A stretch of 43,789 bases of DNA, taken from assembly GCA_964539305.1 (NCBI GenBank), contig CAZIIM010000014.1, forward strand, positions 1 through 43,789, in the 5' to 3' direction. The notes below the pieces were generated by a model, which was not told where the DNA came from, made no database searches, and saw only the letters and a program-made list of their open reading frames with translations. How positions within the stretch are numbered: the stretch's first letter is position 1; each line of letters opens with the position of its first letter. The position numbers were made by a program, and so were the translations under genes. The stretch comes from CAZNUM01 sp964539305 (lineage in GTDB: Bacteria > Fidelibacterota > Marinisomatia > Marinisomatales > TCS55). Below are positions 1 to 8,095 of this stretch, piece after piece.

Positions 1-1275
1 TCAACCTGCATTCATCATTTTGAAGAACACGACATTGTCATTCCCATAACAGTCCTGGAAGAATTAGACCACTTTAAGCGGGGAAACGAGCAGGTGAATT
101 TTCACGCCCGGAACTTTCTCCGGGATCTGGACCAGCTCACAGGCGATGTTTTATTTAAGGCGGGAGTCCCCATTGGTCCGGATCAGGGAAAAATCAGGAT
201 CGTGGTCAACCAGACACTGGCAGAGGAAATAAAAAAGGTCTTCCATGAAGACTCTCCGGATACGCGAATTCTGAACAGTGCCTACCGTTTATCCCAGTCC
301 GAAAAGGACCGGGCAGTGATTCTGGTGAGCAAGGACACCAACTTGCGTATGAAGGCCAAGGCTTTGGGAATCGCTGCCCAGGATTATACCACTGACAAGC
401 TGGAAAGCGTGGAAAAAATTTACACCGGCATGCGAACGGTGGAGGGACTCCCTAGCGATATAATCGACACGCTTTTCCAGCCTCCCTTTCAACTGGCAGC
501 AGATGATCTCCCTCAGGTTGCGGACCCGGTTCCGAACGAAAATTTTATTCTGCGTAACAATCAGAAATCGGCCCTGGCCTCTTACAACCCGTTTGAAAAT
601 TTCTTTTCTCGGGTGGACAAACAACCGGCCTATGGGATTACACCCCGGAATGCAGAACAGGCGTTTGCCCTGAGGGCACTCATCGATCCGCGAATTCAGT
701 TAGTTACCCTTTCCGGAAAGGCAGGCACCGGCAAAACGCTTCTGGCCCTGGCCGGCGCGCTCGAGTCCCGGGCCCAGTATCGGCAGATCTACCTGGCCCG
801 GCCAATTATCCCTCTCAGCAATAAGGACCTGGGCTATTTACCGGGAGATATTCAATCGAAAATTGACCCTTATATGCAACCGCTGTGGGATAATCTGGGT
901 GTCATCCGGCACCAGTTCAGGGAAGAGGATGAGCATGCTCGAAAAATTCAGGAGTTACTGGAGCAGGAAAAATTGGTAATTACTCCCCTGGCCTACATCC
1001 GGGGGCGCAGCCTTCAGAAAATCTTTTTCATCGTGGATGAAGCCCAGAACCTGACCCCCCACGAAGTAAAAACCATCATTACGCGGGCAGGGGAAGGGAC
1101 AAAAATCGTCTTTACCGGGGACATCTATCAGATTGACCAGCCTTACCTGGACACACTTTCCAACGGGCTGAGCTATCTGATCAACCGTATGGTGGGTCAA
1201 AAAGTCTATGCTCACATCACGCTCCAAAAAGGAGAACGCTCTCCCCTGGCAGAACTCGCCAGTGATTTACTTTAG
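1..1275 (+). CDS. phoH: PIN domain-PhoH family ATPase (5' partial)
   Basis: The reading frame is open from base 1, so the gene starts before the window; the GTG at 94 is internal. The first part is a PIN-type nuclease domain: the acidic VLEELDHF stretch is near base 55 and the late PIN motif SKDTNLRMKAKALG is around 330-370. The second part is a PhoH P-loop ATPase with Walker A GKAGTGKT at 715-738, a Walker B/DEAQ segment (FIVDEAQNL) near 1030 and the PhoH signature FTGDIYQID near 1110. This PIN-PhoH order matches the YlaK/PhoH2 type, linked in other bacteria to RNA unwinding and cleavage; the role here is inferred. The gene ends with TAG at 1273. Family assignment is secure; only about 30 extra N-terminal codons are visible upstream of 94. 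Confidence 0.93.
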   Translation, partial: STCIHHFEEHDIVIPITVLEELDHFKRGNEQVNFHARNFLRDLDQLTGDVLFKAGVPIGPDQGKIRIVVNQTLAEEIKKVFHEDSPDTRILNSAYRLSQSEKDRAVILVSKDTNLRMKAKALGIAAQDYTTDKLESVEKIYTGMRTVEGLPSDIIDTLFQPPFQLAADDLPQVADPVPNENFILRNNQKSALASYNPFENFFSRVDKQPAYGITPRNAEQAFALRALIDPRIQLVTLSGKAGTGKTLLALAGALESRAQYRQIYLARPIIPLSNKDLGYLPGDIQSKIDPYMQPLWDNLGVIRHQFREEDEHARKIQELLEQEKLVITPLAYIRGRSLQKIFFIVDEAQNLTPHEVKTIITRAGEGTKIVFTGDIYQIDQPYLDTLSNGLSYLINRMVGQKVYAHITLQKGERSPLAELASDLL

Positions 1276-1372
1276 GCCGGGAATGGACTGCTTTAAATAA
1301 CCATCATGCTCGAAGCTGAATCCAAACGTACGATAAACTTTCGACTTAAAACTTGAAATAAAGGGAAACGGT
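1276..1372. other. short intergenic spacer, nothing recognised
   Basis: Ninety-seven bases between phoH and the DUF5362-like gene. Apart from the ribosome binding site of the downstream gene I see no hairpin, repeat or clear promoter. Confidence 0.5.
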
Positions 1373-1777
1373 ATGAATGCAACTGTTACGGAGGCCGCCG
1401 ATAACGGGGTTGTCCATTTTTCGTTGGACCCTTACGGCCGGACCACGCTGGAACAACTGGCAAAATGGGGCAAATTCGTCGGAATTGTAAATATTATTAC
1501 CGGAACATTCTATGCCCTTTCCATTCTTCTTTTTCTGATCCCTACGGCCGTGATCGGGGTGCTTACCATTATCATGGGTACCCGCTTGAACAACGCTGCA
1601 AACCATCTCAATTACACGATTTATGCCCAGGATTCGGCCAGTTTTTCAGTTGCCCTGGACCAGCTCCGCAGTAGTCTGATGCTGAACGGCATTATCCAGA
1701 TTGTGACGATGGCCGGCATTATGCTATTACTTGTGTTGTTTGCCCTGTTTGGATTGGTAATTACCGACTATTTTTAA
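1373..1777 (+). CDS. small two-helix membrane protein, DUF5362-like
   Basis: This 134-residue protein has two hydrophobic segments, roughly residues 35-65 and 108-132. Between them lies a polar stretch with G-T-R-L-N-N-A-A-N and a helix of the D-Q-L-R-S-S-L type. The pattern (helix, a G-x-x-L-x-x-A-A motif, an amphipathic region, helix) resembles the uncharacterised DUF5362 family; I base this on layout, not on a search. AAAGGG lies about 8 bases ahead of the ATG as a ribosome binding site. It sits between phoH and the NTT-HEAT gene on the same strand, 97 bases after phoH, with no terminator that I can see. Function unknown; location presumably the inner membrane. Confidence 0.72.
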   Translation: MNATVTEAADNGVVHFSLDPYGRTTLEQLAKWGKFVGIVNIITGTFYALSILLFLIPTAVIGVLTIIMGTRLNNAANHLNYTIYAQDSASFSVALDQLRSSLMLNGIIQIVTMAGIMLLLVLFALFGLVITDYF

Positions 1778-1813
1778 TTGTCGTCCTGATCACTGTACAG
1801 CTCCGAGGCCCCA

Positions 1814-4800
1814 TTGGATAAACTGAAAAAAATGGTTAACCTGAAGAAGGGGGAGGGAAAGAAGGTATTACTATTCTTTTCCTTTAATTTCTTCATCGTT
1901 GCCATGAGCATCGTTGCCAAGACGGCCCGGGATGCTTATTTCCTCAGTCGTTATGACCGGTCTCTCCTTCCTCTCATGTTTCTGGTGGTGGCAATTGGCG
2001 TGGCTTTTATGTTGACGGTCTACACCCGGCTGGCCAAGAAAATCTCTCAACGTCAGATGTTTTTGTCCTCTACCCTGCTTTTTATTGTCTCCCTTTCAGT
2101 CGGTCAGTTTTTTGTTACTGGTTGGGTAATCCCGATCCTGTACGTCTGGGTGGACGTGGTCGTGGTAATCATGGTAATTCAATTCTGGAATTTTGCTTCT
2201 GAATCCTTTGAACCTCGGCAGGCAAAACGGTTATTCGGACTCATCGGTGGAGGCGGTTCTTTTGCCGCCATGCTGGTCGGAGTAAGTCTGAAACCATTTG
2301 TGAAAGCAGTGGGAACCTCCTGGTTATTGGTCCTTGCCTCCGTCTTTGCCCTGATTGCACTGGGTATTGGTTTGACAATCCTAAGTCAGGCGGCTGCCCA
2401 AAAACGACTGAAACCACCCCGCACCAAAAGAAATGTGTCTGTCCGACGACATAAAATGGATCCTTTCCTGAAGGGGATTGCAATTGTGATTGCCCTTTCC
2501 GCCGTTGTGACGACGGTAGTGGATTATCAATTTAAAATTATCGCCAGTAATACCTTCCCAGCAGAAGGAGATCTGGTCAGCTTCTTCGGAAACTTTTATG
2601 CTCTAACCGGATTTGCTTCCTTATTTGTACAATTTTTTCTCACCGGACCGATCCTCTCCCGCTTCGGGATCCTTATGGGTCTGCTTACCCTGCCGCTCAT
2701 GCTGACCTTCGGTGTGGCAGCAATTCTGATCAGTCCAGTGCTGCTGAGTGCCACGTTTGCCAAATTCTCTGATCAAACGTTTAAGTTTACGATTAACAGT
2801 TCTTCCTTGGAGCTGCTGTGGTTACCCGTTCCGGGAGAAAAACGCATCGCCTTTAAACCGCTTATCAGTGGCACGATTAAATCCAGTGCGGAAGGTCTGG
2901 CGGGATTGACGACCTACTTCATCGTGAAAGTGGTAGCCCTTCAATACTTAAGTATTCTTTCCCTGGGGGTTGTTTTGATCTGGTTAATTACTGCCCTGCG
3001 ACTGAAGCGGGGCTATGTTAAGGCCTTGATGGTGGCGGTGGAAAAACGACAGCTTGATTTCGAAGAATTCGCTCTGGATGTCCATGACTCTGCCATGGTT
3101 GCCACCTTGAAGAAAACGCTGGAAAACCCCGACCCCATACACCAGCTATTTGCCCTGGATCTGATTGACGGTCTTCCCCTGACCGCTTGGCGTGATACTT
3201 TGAAAAAGTTATTTGACCAGGGGAATCCTGAGGTCCGAAAACGACTCCTTGAATTAACCTGGGATGAACCGGGCATTTTACCGGACGAACAAATTATCCA
3301 GACGATTCGAGAAGATCCGGCTGTGGCCGTGGAAGCCATCACAGTCGCAGGAAAAAGAAAACTTCTTACTCTAATACCCGATTTGGAGGCAAGGCTGGAA
3401 GCACTGGAGGAACGTATCCGGGCCGCGGCGGCGGCGGCGATTCTGGATCTGGGGGAAGGACCCCTGGAAAAGGCCCGGCAAGTGTTGCAGAATATGCTGG
3501 AAAACCCGGATGAAGCCGTTCAAATTGTAGCGCTGAACTGCTTGGTCCGTAACGAAGAATTTTTATCCCAGGATCAGGTTGCCGCCTTTCTTCGGAGTGC
3601 CTCCCCTGCCATTCGTGAAACGGCATTGGATATTGCCCAATTTCGAAATGACCCAGTCCTGATACCGGCTATTGCCGAAAATCTGGATCTCCCCCAAACG
3701 GCCCTGAAAGCACGGCAGGTGTTGAAGAATTATCCTTCCCGGGAAGTACTGGAATATTTTAATCAATCTTTCCAGAATACAGAACTCAAACGGAAGCATC
3801 GCCTGGGGATGCTCCGCGCCCTGAGGGAATATCCCTCGGAAGACTCCATCAGGATGTTGTTAAACCAGCTGGATACCAGGGATTTCCAGGTTTATGCCGA
3901 AATTATTGACTCCCTGCTGGTCGTTGCCCGGTCCCATCCCCTGAATGAAAAAACATTAAAACAACTGGAGGGTGAAACCACTAAAGTGGCAAAAACCCTT
4001 TACCAGTTGAATGAAACACTGCGACTCTTGCCCCACCATAAGGATGCTCTGTTGATAAAGGATTTTCTGGAAACGGCCATCCGGCGCCGGATTCCCACCT
4101 TGATTAAACTGGGCATTCTGGATGTCCCGGAAACTCCTGTAGAGACCTATATCCACACGATTATATCCGGGGATACCGATCGTTTACCTTTTGTTCTGGA
4201 ATTTTTCGAAAACGTCCTCACAAAAGAAGAACGAAGCTTAATCAGTCCTTTAATTGAACCCATTTCACTGGAAGAACGGGGCCAGATCGGATCCCGATAT
4301 TTCTCCGATCTGCCAAAGAAACTCATACCTGAACTGGAACGATCGGTTTATTCCCTCAATAAATGGCAATCTGCCATTGCGTTGGATTACCTTTTTCGCA
4401 GTGCAAACACGACAGTACTGAAGCGTCTGGACTGGCAGCGTGTTCCAGTCTCCAGAGCCAATCGGGAATTGATTTCCCGGTACCTGGAATCCAATCCCGG
4501 TCAGTTCGACTTTATTCCTGTTGAACGTTTTAAATTAGATGGGAGCCTGAAAGCNNNNNNNNNNNNNNNNNNNNNNNNNNNNNNNNNNNNNNNNNNNNNN
4601 NNNNNNNNNNNNNNNNNNNNNNNNNNNNNNNNNNNNNNNNNNNNNNNNNNNNNNGATTGCCTGGGTGAAATGGCCCTCCTGGATCAGGAACCGCGGTCAG
4701 CCGATGCCACCACCACAGAAGAGTCGGTTTTACTGAGAATCGCCCAAGAGGAATTTTACGAAGTGCTGGGGAGCAATACTGAAATCATGCAGGGAATTAT

Positions 4801-4855
4801 TAAACTATTGACGAGCCGGCTGAGAGAAGCCAACGAAAAATTACTCGCCCACTAA
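1814..4855 (+). CDS. NTT-type nucleotide transporter-like protein with HEAT repeats and C-terminal cNMP-binding domain
   Basis: Residues 1-400 form a membrane carrier of about 11-12 helices resembling the ATP/ADP translocase (NTT, COG3202) branch of the MFS. Residues about 410-900 are soluble and alpha-helical with repeated HEAT-like units. The C-terminus carries the end of a cyclic-nucleotide-binding domain (GEMALLDQEPRSADATT, then a helix ending SRLREANEKL). One hundred N at 4555-4654 fall inside this last domain. A full cNMP domain needs roughly 70-80 residues before GEMALL, so the true gap is probably nearer 200 bases. I chose the TTG at 1814 because GAGG lies 5 bases upstream; the in-frame ATG at 1832 is the alternative. 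Energy-parasite NTTs exchange ATP; the substrate here is unknown. The stop overlaps the convergent neighbour by 15 bases. Confidence 0.85.
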   Translation: MDKLKKMVNLKKGEGKKVLLFFSFNFFIVAMSIVAKTARDAYFLSRYDRSLLPLMFLVVAIGVAFMLTVYTRLAKKISQRQMFLSSTLLFIVSLSVGQFFVTGWVIPILYVWVDVVVVIMVIQFWNFASESFEPRQAKRLFGLIGGGGSFAAMLVGVSLKPFVKAVGTSWLLVLASVFALIALGIGLTILSQAAAQKRLKPPRTKRNVSVRRHKMDPFLKGIAIVIALSAVVTTVVDYQFKIIASNTFPAEGDLVSFFGNFYALTGFASLFVQFFLTGPILSRFGILMGLLTLPLMLTFGVAAILISPVLLSATFAKFSDQTFKFTINSSSLELLWLPVPGEKRIAFKPLISGTIKSSAEGLAGLTTYFIVKVVALQYLSILSLGVVLIWLITALRLKRGYVKALMVAVEKRQLDFEEFALDVHDSAMVATLKKTLENPDPIHQLFALDLIDGLPLTAWRDTLKKLFDQGNPEVRKRLLELTWDEPGILPDEQIIQTIREDPAVAVEAITVAGKRKLLTLIPDLEARLEALEERIRAAAAAAILDLGEGPLEKARQVLQNMLENPDEAVQIVALNCLVRNEEFLSQDQVAAFLRSASPAIRETALDIAQFRNDPVLIPAIAENLDLPQTALKARQVLKNYPSREVLEYFNQSFQNTELKRKHRLGMLRALREYPSEDSIRMLLNQLDTRDFQVYAEIIDSLLVVARSHPLNEKTLKQLEGETTKVAKTLYQLNETLRLLPHHKDALLIKDFLETAIRRRIPTLIKLGILDVPETPVETYIHTIISGDTDRLPFVLEFFENVLTKEERSLISPLIEPISLEERGQIGSRYFSDLPKKLIPELERSVYSLNKWQSAIALDYLFRSANTTVLKRLDWQRVPVSRANRELISRYLESNPGQFDFIPVERFKLDGSLKXXXXXXXXXXXXXXXXXXXXXXXXXXXXXXXXXXDCLGEMALLDQEPRSADATTTEESVLLRIAQEEFYEVLGSNTEIMQGIIKLLTSRLREANEKLLAH
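4555..4654. other. assembly gap (100 N) with real missing sequence
   Basis: A run of exactly 100 N. The bases on either side share no overlap, unlike the other two gaps. The protein context lacks most of the cNMP-binding domain, so the placeholder length is arbitrary and the apparent reading frame across it is a coincidence of 100 N. Confidence 0.95.
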
Positions 4856-5164
4856 CTTCTTCGTCTGCTCAGTTACCTTATCCTCCACTGTCTCCTGAGC
4901 CGATTTGAGGGCTTCCTTTCCCGACTCCACTGTTTTTTCCCCGATCGTTTCCACGCCTGTCTGAATCGTCTTTTTTAATTTGTCCACAGAAACGTCCTGC
5001 CCGGTCCAAACCATATAGGCGATCCACAGCACTAAAATAGCACCCACCACCAGGGCCATTTTCACCAGTTTTTTGATCACCCCCATTAAAATAATAATCG
5101 CCAAAACCACTGCCACCGCCATGTAAACAGGATTGGCGGTTAATGTTTCAATCGGTTGTTCCAT
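4841..5164 (-). CDS. small membrane protein with amphipathic helical tail
   Basis: This 107-residue protein has two adjacent hydrophobic segments at about residues 13-32 and 33-53. They are followed by a long charged, helix-prone tail rich in Lys, Glu and Thr (for example KTIQTGVETIGEK and KEALKSAQETVEDK) that could form an amphipathic or coiled helix. I do not recognise a named family; the tail is reminiscent of YtxH-like or apolipoprotein-like repeats, which is only a resemblance. Its ATG overlaps the end of the upstream nucleotidase-like gene by 17 bases, so the two are probably translated together. Its 3' end overlaps the convergent NTT gene by 15 bases. Confidence 0.75.
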   Translation of the reverse strand: MEQPIETLTANPVYMAVAVVLAIIILMGVIKKLVKMALVVGAILVLWIAYMVWTGQDVSVDKLKKTIQTGVETIGEKTVESGKEALKSAQETVEDKVTEQTKKLVGE

Positions 5165-6086
5165 GCTGTTCCTGTTGTAATTTTAATTTCCGTCGGTTGA
5201 TGCGGCCGGTCCGCTGCTCATACTCGTGGATCATTTTCATCACCCGGGGGTCATCGGGACGTTCCAGGGTCATCGGTTCCACGTATCCTGTTTTCTCGAC
5301 CACTTCTGTTCCCTTCAACTTCAGCTCCACGACTCCCACATAGTACCCTTCTTTCCCCGCCTGAACGATCAGGGTATTATTTATCAGTTCCGGTTCTTTT
5401 AAAACCGACTGGCTGTGGGATCCAACGATCACATCGACCCCTTTCACCTGGCGAGCCAGGGCTTCGTCCCGATCCACCCCCTCATGTGTCAACACCAGAA
5501 AAACGTCTGCCTTCCCTTTAAGAAATTCCAGCGACGACCGAAGGGATTTTACAGGATCCCGTAAGGCAATCCTGTCTTTCACTTCCTGGGAATAATATTT
5601 TAAGGCATAAGGATCCATGATTCCCAGGATGGCAATTCGTACTCCCTCCCTTTCAATGATCTGGTAGGACACCATGCCCGTCACCACATCAATAGCCAGG
5701 TTCGTTCCCACAATCGTCGAGCCCGTAATGGCCAACAGTTGGTTAACCTCACTGGAATCCCGGGCCAACTCCTGATCTCCCGGCAAAATGGCATCATAGT
5801 TCAGAAGCTTGTAGGCCTCCACCACCAGGCTGTCCTTAAAATCCCGTTTCACTACCGTAAACAGATCCCCTGCATCCACCAGAATAGCGCTGGGGTGCTC
5901 CTGACGAAAGCTGTCCACAAATACGACCCGCTTTTCAAGCGCTCCCATGGGATGATCGGGGCAATAACAATTTTCCAGAGCACCGTTCGTATTATTGGTG
6001 TGCAAAATAAACAGAGAACGCTCCTGGGCTTCCGTTAATGTGACCAGGCCAAGGGCCAGTAAAAATAAAATAGAGTAACGTTTCAT
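5148..6086 (-). CDS. exported 5'-nucleotidase/UshA-like metallophosphatase, first metal site degenerate
   Basis: I start at the ATG at 6086, giving 312 residues: GGGGATGG lies just upstream and a signal peptide begins there directly (cleavage probably after TEA, residue 20). The body is the metallophosphatase half of the UshA/5'-nucleotidase family: VDAGDLF, THEG and the VIVGSHSQ segment are recognisable. The C-terminal nucleotide-specificity domain is absent, as in short family members. Where the family has D-x-H, this protein has N32-T-N34, and the GNHE motif reads PGDQEL. A C40-Y-C42-P motif follows, just before GALEKR. Catalysis may therefore be altered or lost. An earlier in-frame start at 6131 would bury the signal peptide. 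Likely periplasmic; partner is the small membrane protein downstream. Confidence 0.85.
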   Translation of the reverse strand: MKRYSILFLLALGLVTLTEAQERSLFILHTNNTNGALENCYCPDHPMGALEKRVVFVDSFRQEHPSAILVDAGDLFTVVKRDFKDSLVVEAYKLLNYDAILPGDQELARDSSEVNQLLAITGSTIVGTNLAIDVVTGMVSYQIIEREGVRIAILGIMDPYALKYYSQEVKDRIALRDPVKSLRSSLEFLKGKADVFLVLTHEGVDRDEALARQVKGVDVIVGSHSQSVLKEPELINNTLIVQAGKEGYYVGVVELKLKGTEVVEKTGYVEPMTLERPDDPRVMKMIHEYEQRTGRINRRKLKLQQEQHGTTD

Positions 6087-6231
6087 CGAAACCATCCCCG
6101 GAAAATTGAAGGTAATCCCGTATTTATCCAAGGGAATTTTACTACGATTTAAAATGGCAATGCTTCATCACAGCCCTTTTACTAAACAAGGGAATGAGTG
6201 TATTTTCCGCCTGCTTTTTCAACCCACTCAA

Positions 6232-6304
6232 GCCAGCGTAGCTCAGTTGGTAGAGCAGCTCATTCGTAATGAGCGGGTCGGGGGTTCGAATCCTCTCGCT
6301 GGCT
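6232..6304 (+). tRNA. tRNA-Thr (anticodon CGT)
   Basis: A complete 73-nt cloverleaf. Acceptor arms GCCAGCG and CGCTGGC pair perfectly, the D-arm is GCTC..GAGC, the anticodon stem GCTCA/TGAGC encloses the loop TTCGTAA (anticodon CGT at 6265-6267, reading ACG), and the T-loop is TTCGAAT. The discriminator is T and CCA is not encoded. A weak candidate promoter, TTTACT (6178) and TATTTT (6201) with a 17-base spacer, lies upstream. It is a lone tRNA between two minus-strand genes. I saw no integrase or repeated 3' end nearby. Confidence 0.97.
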
Positions 6305-6309
6305 CTGCC

Positions 6310-6720
6310 CTATTCCACTGACAGCAGTTCCACCTCAAAGATTAAAGTGGAATTGGGGGGAATAACCCCCAGATCCCGGGCACCATAACCCAGCTCCGGA
6401 GGGATGGTCAGTTTTCGTTTACCTCCCACATGCATCCCTTCCAGTCCCTGGTCCCACCCGGCAATCACCTGCTGGGCTCCCAGTGTAAACCGGAAAGGGT
6501 CCCGGCCGGGATTCTGGGAAGAATCAAATATTGTTCCATCTGTCAGCATTCCGGTATAATCCACCGTTATGATGCTGTTGGTCTGCGCTATGGCGCCGGT
6601 ACCTACCACCAGGTCTTCCACAATAAGTCCATTTTCCATGACTTTTTCCTTTTTACTGCAGCTCACCAGCACCAGTAGAGCGATGAACCAGTTCCATTTC
6701 AATTTCACGATTTTCTCCAC
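6310..6720 (-). CDS. FKBP-type peptidyl-prolyl cis-trans isomerase, lipoprotein
   Basis: This 136-residue protein starts with a lipoprotein signal (LVLVSC, Cys21), so it is probably lipid-anchored in the envelope. After a short linker comes a single complete FKBP domain: VDYTGMLTDGTIFDSS, then VIAGWDQGLEGMHVGGKRKL, then IPPELGYGARDLGVIPPNSTLIFEVELL. These are the classic FKBP active-site blocks. It lacks the dimerisation domain of FkpA-like chaperones, so it is the minimal form. Expected role: proline isomerisation during folding of exported proteins. It is a single-gene unit, divergent from rarA; its 3' end lies 5 bases from the tRNA. Confidence 0.93.
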   Translation of the reverse strand: MEKIVKLKWNWFIALLVLVSCSKKEKVMENGLIVEDLVVGTGAIAQTNSIITVDYTGMLTDGTIFDSSQNPGRDPFRFTLGAQQVIAGWDQGLEGMHVGGKRKLTIPPELGYGARDLGVIPPNSTLIFEVELLSVE

Positions 6721-6799
6721 AGTGAAGGGGGTAAGTTTACAATCTAAATGAGATCGGAATTACTGTAAATTGTGTCTTCAATCCGAGGTATATTTGACC

Positions 6800-8095
6800 A
6801 TGAAAGTTACATCGCCCCTTTTCAGCGGGAATCTACCGCCGCTGGCTGACCGGGTCCGTCCCACCCGGATGGCAACCTTCATTGGGCAGGAGCATTTGAC
6901 TGGCAAAGGGAAAATACTCGCTTCCCTGCTGGAGAAGAAGCAGGTTTTTTCCATGATTTTCTGGGGGCCTCCCGGCACGGGTAAAACCACCCTGGCGCGC
7001 ATTATTGCCCGCGCCAGCAGGGCTGACTTTCATGAATTGTCTGCCGTTTCCAGCGGCGTGGGAGCGTTACGGAAAGTCATCACCGTTGCCCGGGCCAATC
7101 AGGAACAGGGACGTACCACCATCCTATTTATCGATGAAATCCACCGCTTCAGCAAGTCCCAGCAGGACGCGCTCCTGCACGCCGTGGAGGAGGGATTAAT
7201 TACCCTCATTGGTGCTACGACTGAAAATCCATCTTTTGAAGTCATCAGCCCCCTTCTTTCCCGTTGCCGCGTGCTGGTGCTGAAACCCTTGACAGATCAA
7301 CAGTTAAATCAAATCCTGGACCAGGCTCTGGGCCAAGACATTATCCTATCCAAACACCCTCTTCGATTTGAGGGAAAGGTCCGGGAACAACTGATCGCTT
7401 CCGCCGGAGGTGATGCCCGAAAGATGTTGAATACCCTGGAACTGGCAACGGCGTTGGCTGGAAAAGGAAGAGTAATCACGGAAGAAATTTTAATGGAGGC
7501 CCTCCAGAGCAAAACCCAGATTTACGATAAGACCGGCGATTACCATTATGATACCATTTCCGCTTTCATTAAGTCCGTGCGAGGCAGTGATCCTGATGCA
7601 GCCATCTACTGGCTGGCTGTAATGCTTGAAGGAGGCGAAAAGCCAGAATTCATCGCGCGACGACTGGTCATTCTGGCCTCAGAGGATGTGGGCAATGCTG
7701 ACCCCCAGGGGCTTACGATTGCCACGTCCGGATTTCAGGCTGTCCATCTTATCGGTATGCCCGAAGCGGCCATCATTCTGGCCCAGGTGACCACCTATCT
7801 GGCAGGGGCCCCGAAATCCAATGCATCCTACATGGCGCTGCGGGAAGCAACGAAAAAAGTGAAAAAGGATGGAACACCAGGAGTCCCCCTTCACCTTCGG
7901 AATGCACCCACCGGGCTCATGAAACAACTGGATTATGGAAAAGATTATCAATATCCCCATGCGAATGTGGAACATTTTGTACCTGCTGATTATTTCCCGG
8001 AGGGAGCACAGGAAACCTTTTACCATCCCACCGAGTTAGGATACGAGGAGTTTCTAAAAAAACGCCTCAAGACATTATGGCCCGACCGCTACTGA
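6800..8095 (+). CDS. rarA: replication-associated recombination protein A (RarA/MgsA AAA ATPase)
   Basis: I start at the ATG at 6800 (431 residues), with GAGG 11 bases upstream; a TTG 30 bases earlier would add ten unconserved residues. The protein is a clamp-loader-like AAA+ ATPase: the N-terminal LADRVRPTRMATFIGQEHL block, Walker A GPPGTGKTT, Walker B LFIDEIHRF, sensor-1 GATTENPSFE, and the C-terminal tetramerisation half with ASEDVGNADP and the late HLRNAPTGLMK segment. Length matches E. coli RarA (447). Family role: maintenance of stalled replication forks. The last 19 bases overlap the start of lptD, which suggests joint expression. Confidence 0.96.
   Translation: MKVTSPLFSGNLPPLADRVRPTRMATFIGQEHLTGKGKILASLLEKKQVFSMIFWGPPGTGKTTLARIIARASRADFHELSAVSSGVGALRKVITVARANQEQGRTTILFIDEIHRFSKSQQDALLHAVEEGLITLIGATTENPSFEVISPLLSRCRVLVLKPLTDQQLNQILDQALGQDIILSKHPLRFEGKVREQLIASAGGDARKMLNTLELATALAGKGRVITEEILMEALQSKTQIYDKTGDYHYDTISAFIKSVRGSDPDAAIYWLAVMLEGGEKPEFIARRLVILASEDVGNADPQGLTIATSGFQAVHLIGMPEAAIILAQVTTYLAGAPKSNASYMALREATKKVKKDGTPGVPLHLRNAPTGLMKQLDYGKDYQYPHANVEHFVPADYFPEGAQETFYHPTELGYEEFLKKRLKTLWPDRY

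Noticed and set aside
6232..6304. Integration site of a mobile element at the tRNA
   Set aside because: No integrase, no duplicated tRNA end and only housekeeping genes on both sides.
6106..6321. Open frame of 71 codons on the plus strand
   Set aside because: It runs through the tRNA-Thr gene and has no protein-like features; it is a by-product of the tRNA sequence.
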